Program-made: the position numbers and the translations under genes
DNA from: Alphaproteobacteria bacterium
GTDB taxonomy: Bacteria > Pseudomonadota > Alphaproteobacteria > DSM-16000 > Inquilinaceae
Assembly: GCA_028281925.1 (NCBI GenBank)
Contig: JANQIX010000014.1
Coordinates: 1 to 64,000, forward strand
DNA: 64,000 nucleotides
Direction: 5' to 3'
Notes under the pieces: model-generated
The model's database searches: none
The model's input: the letters and a program-made list of their open reading frames with translations, nothing else
Told to the model about the DNA's origin: nothing
Part shown: positions 55,162-64,000 of the stretch, in pieces
Numbering within the stretch: the first letter of the stretch is position 1
Layout of the letters: each line of letters starts with the position of its first letter

Positions 55162-55606
55162 GGGTTCGAACTCCGAAAGATTGGGTGTATAGTTCAGACG
55201 CTTTCTAAAATTATCGTTAAGGGAAACGGAATTGCGCAGCGTTGTACAAAAATATCGCACCCTAATAATCGATTTGAGTTCATTCCACTTTCTTTGACTG
55301 TGAATCGGGTGTTTAGGTTTCTCAGATTTGGCGATGGGCGGGAAGTGATCTGGCGGACGGTTGGGAGCCGCGTCGCCATCGGCATGTCGCTGCTTTTTTG
55401 CAATGGACTCTTGGGCGTTCCGCGTTAAACCTTGATGACAAGAGGAACGGCCACCGGCCCAACGCGGTTCGGCGGAGCAACGCCAACCCTTTGACGGCAA
55501 AGCGATTATCGAAATCGTATGCCGTCGGCTTCGGCCGGGCTCTCAACACAGGACACAAACCGGCGAACACAATCGCCAGGCAAAGCAGCGCGAACCGGAG
55601 GCGTCG
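55162..55606. other. 445-base divergent intergenic region
   Basis: Between the chemoreceptor and the EF-G-like gene. The part next to the chemoreceptor (55170-55330) is AT-rich and likely holds its promoter. The rest is GC-rich without a convincing gene or hairpin. Confidence 0.5.
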
Positions 55607-57652
55607 ATGCCAAGCTCACCCGATCAGATTGTCCATCCCGCCTTGCCCCGGGCTGCTGCCCTGGTCGGGCCGCAGTCTTCCGGCAAGACGTCGTTGTTGG
55701 AGAGCCTGCTGTTCGTCACCGGCGCCATAGGCCGCAAGGGCCTGATCAAGGACGGCGCCACCTTCGGCGATGCCAGCGAGGAGGCCCGCGCCCGCCAGAT
55801 GTCGACCGAGCTCTCGGTCGCGCATACCACCTTCCTCGAAGAGAATTGGACATTTCTCGACTGCCCGGGATCCATCGAGCTTGAGCAAGAGGCGATTAAT
55901 GCCCTGATGGCCGTCGATGTCGCCATCGTGGTGTGCGAGCCGGATCTTGCGAGGGCCGTGTCGCTCAGCCCGGTGCTGCGTCTGCTGGACGAATATGCCA
56001 TCCCCCACATCCTGTTTATTAACAAGATGGACACGGGCGATACCAAGACGGCCGATCTGATCCAGACTCTGCAGAGTGTTTCGGCCCGACCTCTGGTGTT
56101 GCGCGAAGTGCCGATCCGGCAAGGCGACACCGTCACGGGGTATGTCGATCTCGTCTCCGAACGCGCCTATCAGTACAACCCTGGCAAGCCCTCATCGCTG
56201 ATTCAGATCCCCGACAGCGTGAAGGATCGTGAGCAGGCGGCCCGGCAAGAGCTGCTGGAGAGCCTTGCCGATTTCGACGACACGCTGTTGGAGCAGTTGC
56301 TGGAAGATATCCAGCCACCGGCGGAGGACGTCTATCGCCAGCTCACGAAAGACTTGGCGGACGATCTGATCGTGCCCGTGCTGTTCGGTTCGGCGGAAAA
56401 GGACGGCGGCGTGCGGCGGCTTTTGAAGGCACTGCGCCACGAGGTCCCGACCGTCGAGGCGACGGCGGCCCGCCGCGGCGCGCCGGACGGCGCGGCCGTT
56501 GCGCAGGTCTTCAAGACCGTGCATGCGCCCCACACCGGCAAGCAGTCATTCGCCCGCGTTTGGCGGGGCCGGATCACCGACGGCATGACCTTCGGCGACA
56601 CCAAGTTAAGCGGCATCTTCCATATCAACGGCGGCTCCACGTCGAAGCTGACGGAGGCGACGGCAGGCCAGGTGGTGGCGCTCGGCCGCATGGACGCAGT
56701 AGAGACAGGCGATGTGCTGACCCCTGCCGGCCACAGCCGGGCGGAGGATTGGCCGGAGCCCCTGTCGTCGGTCTTCTCGATGGCGGTAGCGCCGGAGAAC
56801 CGGGCCGACGAAGTGAAGATGACCGGCGGATTGCAGCGGCTGGTGGAGGAAGATCCGTCGATCACCTTCCGCCACGACGCCGACACCGGCGAGTTGCAGT
56901 TGCACGGTCGCGGCGAGATCCATCTGCAGATCGCCATCGATCGCATGCGCCGCAAGTCGAACGTGGCCGTCACCGCCCGCCAGGCACAGGTGCCGTATAA
57001 AGAGACGATCCGCACCGGCACGAAACTGCATTCCCGCTTCAAGCGGCAAACCGGCGGGCACGGCCAGTTCGCCGATGTCCATATCGAGGTGAAGGCGCTG
57101 GAGCGTGGCGTGGGCTTCGAGTTCACGGAAAGCATCGTCGGCGGCGCCATTCCCCGCAACTATATCCCCGCGGTGGAGGCCGGCGTGCGCGACTATCTCA
57201 AGCGCGGGCCGTTAGGCTTCCCCGTGGTCGATGTGGCCGTCAACCTGTTCGACGGTCAGTTCCATACGGTCGACAGCTCCGACATGGCGTTCCGAACCTG
57301 CGGTCGTCAGGCCATGCAGGAAGCCATGCCCAAATGCGGCCCTGTGCTGCTGGAGCCGATCCTGGAGGTGGTGATCTCCGTGCCGACGGATTTCACGCCG
57401 AAGGTCCAGCGTGTGCTCAGCTCCCGCCGCGGCCAGATCCTGGGCTTCGACGGCCGCCCCGGCTGGGATGGTTGGGATGAGGTGAAGGCCTACGTGCCCC
57501 AGGCGGAGATGCACGACCTGATCGTGGAACTCCGCTCCCTCAGCCTGGGCCTGGCGAGCTACACCTGCACTTTCCACCATCTGCAGGAGCTGTCGGGCCG
57601 TCTCGCCGACCGCGTGATCGAACTCCGCCAGGAGACTGAGGCGGCTCAGTAG
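55607..57652 (+). CDS. EF-G-like translational GTPase (non-canonical EF-G)
   Basis: A 681-residue EF-G paralogue. G1 is GPQSSGKTS, G3 is DCPGS (the catalytic His of canonical DxPGH is Ser) and G4 is INKMD; EF-G domains II-V follow, with PRNYIPAVEAGV in domain IV. This is the alphaproteobacterial EF-G-like branch, distinct from FusA. The exact role is not established; it may bind ribosomes without translocation. It stands alone. Confidence 0.92.
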   Translation: MPSSPDQIVHPALPRAAALVGPQSSGKTSLLESLLFVTGAIGRKGLIKDGATFGDASEEARARQMSTELSVAHTTFLEENWTFLDCPGSIELEQEAINALMAVDVAIVVCEPDLARAVSLSPVLRLLDEYAIPHILFINKMDTGDTKTADLIQTLQSVSARPLVLREVPIRQGDTVTGYVDLVSERAYQYNPGKPSSLIQIPDSVKDREQAARQELLESLADFDDTLLEQLLEDIQPPAEDVYRQLTKDLADDLIVPVLFGSAEKDGGVRRLLKALRHEVPTVEATAARRGAPDGAAVAQVFKTVHAPHTGKQSFARVWRGRITDGMTFGDTKLSGIFHINGGSTSKLTEATAGQVVALGRMDAVETGDVLTPAGHSRAEDWPEPLSSVFSMAVAPENRADEVKMTGGLQRLVEEDPSITFRHDADTGELQLHGRGEIHLQIAIDRMRRKSNVAVTARQAQVPYKETIRTGTKLHSRFKRQTGGHGQFADVHIEVKALERGVGFEFTESIVGGAIPRNYIPAVEAGVRDYLKRGPLGFPVVDVAVNLFDGQFHTVDSSDMAFRTCGRQAMQEAMPKCGPVLLEPILEVVISVPTDFTPKVQRVLSSRRGQILGFDGRPGWDGWDEVKAYVPQAEMHDLIVELRSLSLGLASYTCTFHHLQELSGRLADRVIELRQETEAAQ

Positions 57653-57856
57653 CGGCTGGCTTGGTGACGCCAGGATAGGCCCCGCGTCCCCCAGGCCGGC
57701 TGTCGAGAGGCCGCCCGCGGCCATACGCTGTGGGCGGCATTCGGCGCAAGATGCCGCAATGTCAGTGGTCCGACGTCGCTCCAGCGCCATAACGCGCTTG
57801 AAACGTCACCCATAATTCCGGTCGCAGCGATACCACGCGATACCGGATCCGACGCC

Positions 57857-59506
57857 ATGGCCGACCCCAAGACCCCCGACGACCCGACCGCCGGCACACC
57901 CCTCACGCCGCTGGTGCAGCCGACCGAAGTGCCAGACCAAGCGCCGCTGGAACCCGAGGCGACGGCGCGGGTCGGTCGGCGCCGGCCGGTCGGCGGTGGG
58001 CGTGATGCCAAGCGGGCCGCCCGCGCGCGAGCCATGGTCGCCTCAAGCCCCTTCATCACCCGCCATCACCGCCCATACGAGGTGCTGGACGAAGAGGGGC
58101 TGGAGCTGATTGAGCGCAACAGCGATTTCATCTTGAAAGAGGTCGGCATCGAGTTCCGCGGCGATGCGGAGGTGCTGGATATCTGGCGCGAGGCCGGCGC
58201 GGATGTGGATGGGGAGCGGGTGCGCTTCGATAGCGGCCTGTGCCGGCAGATCATCCAAGCGACGGCCCCGCGCGAATTTACGCAGCACGCCCGCAATCCG
58301 GAACGCTCGGTCACGATCGGCGGGCCGAACACGGTGTTCGTGCCGGCCTACGGGCCCCCCTTCGTGCGCGATCTGGACGGCGGCCGCCGCTATGCGACGC
58401 TGGAAGATTTCCACAACTTCGTGAAGCTCGCCTATCAGTCGCCCTGGCTGCACCACTCCGGTGGCACGATCTGCGAACCGGTGGACGTGCCGGTGCCCAA
58501 GCGGCATCTCGACATGCTGCTGGCCCATCTGACCCTAACGGACAAGGCCTTCATGGGCTCGGTCACGGCGCCGGAGCGGGCGGAAGACAGCGTCGCCATG
58601 GCCAAGCTGGCCTATGGCGACGCCTTCGTCGACAGCCAGTGCGTGCTGACCGCGCTGATCAACGCCAACTCGCCGCTGGTGTTCGACGCCACCATGCTGG
58701 GGGCCTTGAAGGCCTATGCCCGGGCGGGCCAGGCCTGCATCGTCTCGCCCTTCATCCTGGCTGGCGCCATGAGCCCGGTGATGTCCGCCGGAACGCTGGC
58801 CCAGCTCTATGCCGAGGCCCAGGCCGGCATGGCGCTGACCCAGCTTCTGCGCCCCGGCGCGCCGGTGGTGTTCGGCACCTTCGCCAGCTCCATCTCCATG
58901 CAGTCGGGTGCGCCCACCTTCGGCACGCCGGAGCCGGCACTGGTGCTCTACGGTGCCGCGCAGTTGGCGCGCCGGCTCGGCGTGCCGTTCCGTTCCGGCG
59001 GCGGCCTCTGCGGCTCCAAGATCCCGGACGCGCAGGCCGCGTACGAGGCCGCGAACACGCTGAACGCCACCCTGATGGCGGGCGTGAACTACGTGCTGCA
59101 CGCCGCCGGTTGGCTGGAGGGCGGCCTGGTGATGGGCTATGAGAAGTTCGTGATGGACGCTGACCAGCTGGGCATCCTGGAAACCTTCGCCCGCGGCATC
59201 AACCTGTCCGCCGACGGCCAGGCCCTTTCAGCGATCCAGGAGGTCGGACCCGGCGGCCATTTCCTCGGCTGCGCCCACACCCAGGCCCATTTCGAAACGG
59301 CCTTCTACCGTTCGGCCATCGCCGACAACAACAGCTTCGAACAATGGTCCGCCGACGGCGAGAAGGACGCTGCGGCCCGCGCCAACGCCGTGTGGAAGAA
59401 GATGCTCGCCGACTACCAGCCCCCGCCGCTGGACGATGGCATCAACGAGTCCCTGCGCGACTATGTGGAGCGCAGGAAGCGGGAGCTGCCGGACCATGAG
59501 GTTTGA
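57857..59506 (+). CDS. Trimethylamine methyltransferase (MttB) family protein, without pyrrolysine
   Basis: A 549-residue MttB-family enzyme. A Pro/Arg-rich N-terminal extension (1-60) precedes the barrel with NSDFILKEVGIEFRG, GPNTVFVPAYGPPFV, VLTALINANSPLVFD and AGWLEGGLVMGYEKFVMD. No in-frame TAG is present, so this is the non-pyrrolysine group; known members demethylate glycine betaine or other quaternary amines and pass the methyl group to a corrinoid protein. No corrinoid protein or activation gene is nearby. Confidence 0.88.
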   Translation: MADPKTPDDPTAGTPLTPLVQPTEVPDQAPLEPEATARVGRRRPVGGGRDAKRAARARAMVASSPFITRHHRPYEVLDEEGLELIERNSDFILKEVGIEFRGDAEVLDIWREAGADVDGERVRFDSGLCRQIIQATAPREFTQHARNPERSVTIGGPNTVFVPAYGPPFVRDLDGGRRYATLEDFHNFVKLAYQSPWLHHSGGTICEPVDVPVPKRHLDMLLAHLTLTDKAFMGSVTAPERAEDSVAMAKLAYGDAFVDSQCVLTALINANSPLVFDATMLGALKAYARAGQACIVSPFILAGAMSPVMSAGTLAQLYAEAQAGMALTQLLRPGAPVVFGTFASSISMQSGAPTFGTPEPALVLYGAAQLARRLGVPFRSGGGLCGSKIPDAQAAYEAANTLNATLMAGVNYVLHAAGWLEGGLVMGYEKFVMDADQLGILETFARGINLSADGQALSAIQEVGPGGHFLGCAHTQAHFETAFYRSAIADNNSFEQWSADGEKDAAARANAVWKKMLADYQPPPLDDGINESLRDYVERRKRELPDHEV

Positions 59507-59904
59507 AGTCGCCGGTATGAACGCCTGCGAGCGGCAACACGCAGGAAGAGGCGGCCGATGGCAGCGAAGCTCTTGTCGCTTCCGCTGCGTTTGCCGGTGT
59601 CTTTGAGGATAGCGACAGAAGGACTTGTGGCCGAGTAGGGGCTCAGCATGAGCCGGTTCCTGGTCGAGCCCCTTGCAGAGACGACGGCGACATCATCGCG
59701 CTGAAGGATCCGGGGGTTCGACGCTGAGCTGTGCGGAGATGTCATCGTAGCGCCACCATGATGCCGCAGCCCTACACCTGGAGACGGACGCCGTGTAGAG
59801 GGGCGAACAGGAGCGAGAGGCAAAGAGAGGTGCCGAACCGCCCCGGAGACTGAAGCGGAACGGGATCCGGACATCGGGCCGGCGCATCACGATGCCTTCT
59901 TGCT
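59507..59904 (+). other. 398-base region between convergent genes
   Basis: No convincing gene. Two minus-strand frames are open but are Arg/Ser-rich with no recognisable product or ribosome-binding site. One small inverted repeat, GGCTCA-GCA-TGAGCC, lies at 59640-59654. I looked for a short peptide precursor for the adjacent synthase-like gene and saw none. Confidence 0.5.
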
Positions 59905-61752
59905 TCAGTCTGCCACTGCCGTGAAGCCGACTCTGCGGATCCACGAATCCAGGCCGAGCAGCATCATCAAGAACTTCGTCGCCACGGCTCGTTGGGTGAG
60001 ATGGGCGTCGACTACCCGCTGTAGCTCCGGTTGCCGGAGCAGCCCGGCGTCAAAGAGCGGAGACGATGTGCAGAGGGCCTGAAGCCGAATCCGCATGCCG
60101 TCGCACGATCGCAGGAACTCAGGCCAGTTTAGCCATGACCCCTGCGTCAGCTTGGGGTCCGATAACCTGCTTCCGTCCCGAAACCCGTGAAGTCGACCGA
60201 CAGCAGCCCGTGCCATAAGCAAGGACAGCTGAAGCGGGTAAGGCCACCCCATCGGCGCGCCAGTATTGCTGTCGATGATACGAAACGGAGCTCTGGAGAT
60301 CGATCGTGCAACACTGCGTACCTCAAGCCCCCGCGCTTTCCAATCGACCGGCAGAGTGAAAAAGAGGTCCAGAAGATCGCGATCCAGGGCCGGCGTCCGC
60401 ATTTCCATGAAGGGCGTTGCCGCCAGGAAGTCGCCGTGGCTGGCGTGTCGTGAAAGGGCGTGAAGAACGAAGACATGGTACGCGTCGGCTGGATCGCTGA
60501 AATCCATGGTCGCAAGTGCGGCGCCGACGCCAGCAGCGGCGATGGTCGGCAACGCGTCCGCCAGATCGACCGCAAGTGACGCTTGAGCCGCGTTCCACTC
60601 GCTGCGGATATGGTGGGTGGCCGAGATGGTCTCGGGCGCGGCATCTGCCGGTGGCACCAACCTGGGCAGCGTCGCGCCGGACCGGCCGACCTTCAGCTTC
60701 GCCTTGGGCAGGTACGTACCGCGAAAGAAGATGTCGAGAAGATGTCCGTTCAGTACCGCGTGGTACCCGTCGGCGCGTAGCGAGGCATAGGCCGGTGGCA
60801 GAGAAAGGCACGGCTGATGCGCACAGTCGGTCAGGGCAATCGACATATCGAACGCGGCACTGACATCGTCGGCTGAAAGCGCGCGAAACTCGAAACGTTG
60901 TCCGGCGGCCCGCGCCACCTTCTCGGCGATCGTGATCTCACGGTTGCGCCACGCCGCGACGCTGTAGCACGGCAAAGACCGCCCGATCGACGATGCCGAG
61001 GCGGCCACCAGACGCGAATCGAGACCGCCCGACAACAGCAGGACCGGACGTGCCTCATCGTCGGTTCTCTTGGCGACGGCGGCCCGAAGCGCATCCGCCA
61101 GATCGCAGCGGTAGTCCTGTCGATTGCGCCGGCTCCCCAAGAACTGAGGCCGTGCCGGTTGCTGGCGGCTGACGCTGCCGTCCAGGGTCAGCCGCACAAC
61201 CTCTCCGGCCACCAGCCCGCTGATGTCGGCGAACATTGTGCGCCGGCCGAAGGTGCGCAGATGTGCAAGAAGCTCCACGACCGCAGTTCGCGAGAGCCGT
61301 CGGGGCGAGCGGTCGTCAGCCAGCAAGCCGTGCAGTCTGCTCGCAACGCCCAGGGCACCCGCATCCTGCCAGTAGTAAAGCGGCCGTGTGGAAAGCCGGT
61401 CGGCACCAAGGATGATGGTCCGCGATTGGGCGTCCCAGATCGCGAAGGCGAAGCTGCCGTTGAGTGTGGCTATCCGGTCGAACCGGTCGCCGTCCGCCAT
61501 CTCGGCGAACGGGCGGTACGGGTCCGACTTGTCTGCACCATAGAACTCGCCGTCGACCGCCACCAAGTAGCGGCCGCCGAACCAAAGTGGCCGCCGGCTG
61601 CCAGCCGTGGCAGCATGCCATATACCTCCCATAGCGAGGTTCGAGTTGGGCGCCTCCACATGGGTTTCGGCGGGCACCTGGACCAGCGCCGAAAGCATCC
61701 GGTCTACCCGGCGCTCCGCCTGATCTCCGGCGGCGAAGGCAATTCCGGACAT
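59905..61752 (-). CDS. Asparagine-synthase-like protein lacking the glutaminase Cys
   Basis: A 615-residue protein with the two-domain layout of asparagine synthetase B. The N-terminal Ntn-type domain (1-190) starts MSGIAF, so the essential Cys2 (MCGI) is Ser (TCC codon); GYDGEFYG-like features remain. The C-terminal synthase domain has LLSGGLDSRLVA, the pyrophosphate loop. Without Cys2 it cannot use glutamine as nitrogen donor; it may use ammonia or another amine, or make an amide or ring as in beta-lactam synthetase or lasso cyclase. It is divergent from flagellar genes. Confidence 0.85.
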   Translation of the reverse strand: MSGIAFAAGDQAERRVDRMLSALVQVPAETHVEAPNSNLAMGGIWHAATAGSRRPLWFGGRYLVAVDGEFYGADKSDPYRPFAEMADGDRFDRIATLNGSFAFAIWDAQSRTIILGADRLSTRPLYYWQDAGALGVASRLHGLLADDRSPRRLSRTAVVELLAHLRTFGRRTMFADISGLVAGEVVRLTLDGSVSRQQPARPQFLGSRRNRQDYRCDLADALRAAVAKRTDDEARPVLLLSGGLDSRLVAASASSIGRSLPCYSVAAWRNREITIAEKVARAAGQRFEFRALSADDVSAAFDMSIALTDCAHQPCLSLPPAYASLRADGYHAVLNGHLLDIFFRGTYLPKAKLKVGRSGATLPRLVPPADAAPETISATHHIRSEWNAAQASLAVDLADALPTIAAAGVGAALATMDFSDPADAYHVFVLHALSRHASHGDFLAATPFMEMRTPALDRDLLDLFFTLPVDWKARGLEVRSVARSISRAPFRIIDSNTGAPMGWPYPLQLSLLMARAAVGRLHGFRDGSRLSDPKLTQGSWLNWPEFLRSCDGMRIRLQALCTSSPLFDAGLLRQPELQRVVDAHLTQRAVATKFLMMLLGLDSWIRRVGFTAVAD

Positions 61753-61926
61753 TCGGCCCCCCTTTGGACCGCGGAGCTGCCCGCGGTCGCCCCCGATACG
61801 CCCGTCTCAGCCCAGGGCCGTCCGAGGCCTGCACGGCTTCCGTCGATGGTGGCGTCCTGGACCGTGGCAAGCTTGCCATGACCGCTGTTCGCCTTTGGCC
61901 TCCGCTTCTACACCGATGCGGCGGAA

Positions 61927-61938
61927 TGTCGATCGACA
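61927..61938. promoter_or_regulatory. Palindrome 1 upstream of the sigma-54 promoter
   Basis: TGTCGATCGACA is a perfect 12-base palindrome 46 bases upstream of the -24 element, in the range used by sigma-54 activators. Confidence 0.4.
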
Positions 61939-61940
61939 CA

Positions 61941-61957
61941 TTGTTGATCGTCAACAA
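61941..61957. promoter_or_regulatory. Palindrome 2 upstream of the sigma-54 promoter
   Basis: TTGTTGA-TCG-TCAACAA is a perfect inverted repeat with 7-base arms, 27 bases upstream of the -24 element. With palindrome 1 it may form an activator site. Confidence 0.45.
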
Positions 61958-61983
61958 ATGGCGTCGCCAGTCCGCTGGGGAAC

Positions 61984-61999
61984 TGGCATCCCCCTTGCA
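61984..61999 (+). promoter_or_regulatory. Sigma-54 (-24/-12) promoter of the flagellar genes
   Basis: TGGCATCCCCCTTGCA matches the consensus TGGCACG-N4-TTGCA with the -24 GG and -12 GC at the required spacing. It lies 63 bases upstream of the flgG ATG. Sigma-54 drives middle and late flagellar genes in many proteobacteria. Confidence 0.8.
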
Positions 62000-62061
62000 T
62001 AACCGTCCCCGAGCGCCCCTTTCGGGCCCACGGTCAGGTTGGCAAGCAGGATGCCGCAGTC

Positions 62062-62856
62062 ATGATGAAATCGCTCCATATCGCCGCGACGGGCATGAGC
62101 ACGCAGCAGCGCAACGTCTCCGTCATCACCAATAATCTGGCGAACGTGAACACCACTGCGTTCAAGACCCAGCATGCACTTTTTGCCGACCTGATGTACC
62201 AGAATTACCGGGTGGTCGGTCAGCCGACGAGCGATTCCGGCACGATCCGGCCCACCGGTCTGCAGATCGGCCTGGGCTCGCAGATCAACGGGTCCTACCG
62301 CATCTTCACCAGCGGCGCGCTGCAGCAGACCGAGAACAGCTTCGACGTCGCCATCAACGGCCGCGGCTTCTTCGAGGTCACCATGCCCGACGGTTCGCTG
62401 GCCTATACCCGCGCGGGGTCCTTCGCCGTCAACAGCGAGGGCGAGATCGTGACCACCGAGGGCTACCGGCTGAACGGCGTCAGCGGCACGATCGACGTCA
62501 ACGCGCTTAGCGTCACCATCGCCGAGAACGGCGGGATCTGGCAGGAACTGGCGGGCCAGACCGAGCTGCAGCAGGTGGGCGATATTCAGCTCAGCCTGTT
62601 CCAGAACGAGAATGGGCTGGAAGCCGTCGGCCGCAACTATTTCCGCGAGACTTCGGCCTCGGGCCAGGCGCAGAGCGACACGCCCGGCCTCGAAGGGCGT
62701 GGTGTGCTGCTGCAGGGCTACCTGGAGCGGTCCAACGTCGACACGGTCTCTGAGATCACCAATCTGATCGAAGCCCAGCGCGCCTACGAGCTGAACTCCA
62801 AGGCGCTGTCGCGCAGCGACGAGATGCTGCGCACGGCCGTCAACATCCTGAACTGA
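62062..62856 (+). CDS. flgG: Flagellar distal rod protein FlgG
   Basis: A 264-residue rod protein. The N-terminus has SLHIAATGMSTQQRNV and NNLANVNTTAFK, the middle NSFDVAINGRGFFEV, and the C-terminus LIEAQRAYELNSKALSRSDEMLRTAVNIL, all FlgG hallmarks. It forms the distal rod of the flagellum. A -24/-12 promoter lies just upstream. The next gene encodes a hook protein; the two likely form an operon. Confidence 0.95.
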   Translation: MMKSLHIAATGMSTQQRNVSVITNNLANVNTTAFKTQHALFADLMYQNYRVVGQPTSDSGTIRPTGLQIGLGSQINGSYRIFTSGALQQTENSFDVAINGRGFFEVTMPDGSLAYTRAGSFAVNSEGEIVTTEGYRLNGVSGTIDVNALSVTIAENGGIWQELAGQTELQQVGDIQLSLFQNENGLEAVGRNYFRETSASGQAQSDTPGLEGRGVLLQGYLERSNVDTVSEITNLIEAQRAYELNSKALSRSDEMLRTAVNILN

Positions 62857-62905
62857 TCCCGCCTGAGCCGATGACCCAGGTGGCAGCCACAAGACGGGTG
62901 ACGCG

Positions 62906-64000
62906 ATGACCATCAACAACAGCATGGCGATCGGCGTCATGGGCATGAAGGCCCAGGACAAGGCGATGGCCAACATCTCCAACAACATCGCGAATGTGGG
63001 CACCACGGGCTTCAAGCGCACCGAGACCCGGTTCGCCGATCTGGTGGCCGGCGAGGCCGACAAATCCTCTGCCGGCAAGGGCGTGATTGCGCGCAACCAC
63101 AACTTCATCGGCATGCAGGGCCAGGTGGAGACCACGGGGCGTGACCTCGATGTGGCGATTTCCGGCCGTGGCTTCTTCCGCGTGACCAAGACGCTGGATG
63201 GCACCGAAGTGGCCGGGGCCAATCAGCCTGGCACGCTCTACACCCGCGACGGCGGCTTCCAGATGACGGACACGACGTCGGGCAAGTATCTCACGACCGC
63301 GGAAGGCTATTACGTGCACGGATGGGCGATCGACGAGACGACCGGCGCCGTCACCGGCACGCCCGGGCCCATGCGCTTCTCCCGCTACGCCCTGCTGCCG
63401 CAGGAGGCTACCAGCAACGTCAATGTGATCGGCTATGTGCCCGCGGACGGTTCGGTCCTGGAGGCACCGATCACCTTCCTTGCCTATCAGGCGGACTCGC
63501 TTCCCGAGGACGCCGCGGGCCAGGATGCGGCGATCGGCGACCCGGCTGCCGACGGTTCCATCACCATTCCACCGCTGCCCAGCCCTTCAAGCATCACCTA
63601 TGACTATATGCTGCGCTGGAACGGCACCGGCTGGGATCTGCACGACCCGACGAATGCGCTGGTCGGGTCGCTGACCGAGGTCGGCGGCGTGATCCAGCCG
63701 CTCACCCATAACGGCTTCACCTTCGACTTCTCCGGCATGAGCTTTTCCGGTACCGGTACCAACGGCGCCAGCGCCAGTGCCGACGGCTATCCCCGCGGCC
63801 GGCTGATGTCCTACGGCACGGACCGCCAGGGCAACCTGATCGAGCAGTACGACAATGGCCAGACCCGCCAGCGCTTCCGTCTGGCGCTCTACAATGTGGT
63901 CAACGAAGACCTGATGAAGCCCGTGGGCGACACGTACTTCACGGCCAACATCTCCCGCAACAGTCCGGACTTTGCTGACCCCCTGCAGACCGGCGTCTTC
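62906..64000 (+). CDS. flgE: Flagellar hook protein FlgE (cut by window edge)
   Basis: The first 365 residues of a hook protein. It begins MTINNSMAIGVMGMKAQDKAM with the NISNNIANVGTTGFKRTE motif, a LDVAISGRGFFRV core and a long FlgE-type variable middle. It continues past the right edge in an open frame. GACGGG lies shortly before the ATG. It follows flgG by 49 bases in the same direction. Confidence 0.93.
   Translation, partial: MTINNSMAIGVMGMKAQDKAMANISNNIANVGTTGFKRTETRFADLVAGEADKSSAGKGVIARNHNFIGMQGQVETTGRDLDVAISGRGFFRVTKTLDGTEVAGANQPGTLYTRDGGFQMTDTTSGKYLTTAEGYYVHGWAIDETTGAVTGTPGPMRFSRYALLPQEATSNVNVIGYVPADGSVLEAPITFLAYQADSLPEDAAGQDAAIGDPAADGSITIPPLPSPSSITYDYMLRWNGTGWDLHDPTNALVGSLTEVGGVIQPLTHNGFTFDFSGMSFSGTGTNGASASADGYPRGRLMSYGTDRQGNLIEQYDNGQTRQRFRLALYNVVNEDLMKPVGDTYFTANISRNSPDFADPLQTGVF

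Noticed and set aside
59461-59874. A 137-codon minus-strand frame after the MttB-like gene
   Set aside because: Arg/Ser-rich, no ribosome-binding site, overlaps the conserved end of the MttB-like gene; looks like non-coding DNA, possibly eroded sequence.

Overview
This is a GC-rich stretch of a bacterial chromosome. The gene families point to a free-living, aerobic, motile alphaproteobacterium, probably of the Rhodospirillales. The pointers are the EF-G-like GTPase with an FIDCPGS-type G3 motif, the SUV3-like helicase overlapping an S4-domain gene, PAS_5, DUF2325 and DUF6356 proteins, the photolyase cluster with DUF2256 and DUF3253, and an apparent sigma-54 flagellar promoter. This placement is inferred from family distribution, not from a marker gene. 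I found no rRNA, tRNA, CRISPR array, prophage or intact insertion sequence. The only mobile-element trace is a truncated IS481-like remnant near 29 kb.

Left part (1-11.2 kb): the end of a copper-type P-ATPase overlaps a cytochrome c gene. A near-consensus Fur box then precedes a PadR-like regulator and a DUF2325 protein. After an MFS transporter come an ECF sigma/anti-sigma pair and a divergent secreted subtilisin-like protease. The two divergent promoters look alike, which suggests a sigma-controlled protease unit. A P-loop NTPase/ATP-grasp pair and a PAS_5 protein follow.

Middle (11.2-34 kb): lepA, two unknown envelope proteins, a UbiE-like methyltransferase, panC-panB, an Lrp regulator with an SDR gene, and an Fsr-like MFS exporter divergent from an AraC regulator. 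An ArsR-type repressor and a PLP dehydratase face each other and share two near-identical operator-like palindromes. Next come a molybdenum hydroxylase (2Fe-2S plus Moco subunits), an oligopeptidase B-like S9 peptidase, a FecR-domain protein and a DUF3833 lipoprotein.

Light/oxidative block (32.8-36.1 kb): DUF3253, photolyase and DUF2256 form an operon divergent from a renalase-like flavoprotein. The intergenic region carries a TGATCC-N18-TAGA element resembling singlet-oxygen RpoE promoters. A 34-residue membrane peptide and a large fasciclin/RTX secreted protein follow.

Right part (38.8-64 kb): a YCII protein, a patatin-like protein with altered catalytic motifs, a flavoprotein, the S4/helicase pair, three tandem paralogous secreted proteins of about 490 residues, htpG, a PCuAC-like protein lacking part of its copper site, a YHS-like zinc/metal protein, ketopantoate reductase, a chemoreceptor, an EF-G-like GTPase, an MttB-family methyltransferase, and an asparagine-synthase-like protein whose nucleophile Cys2 is Ser. 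The window ends in flagellar flgG-flgE behind a -24/-12 promoter with two upstream palindromes.

The best leads for something undescribed are the ECF-sigma/secreted-protease unit with the adjacent NTPase/ATP-grasp pair, the tandem triplicated envelope family, and the paired ArsR operators.
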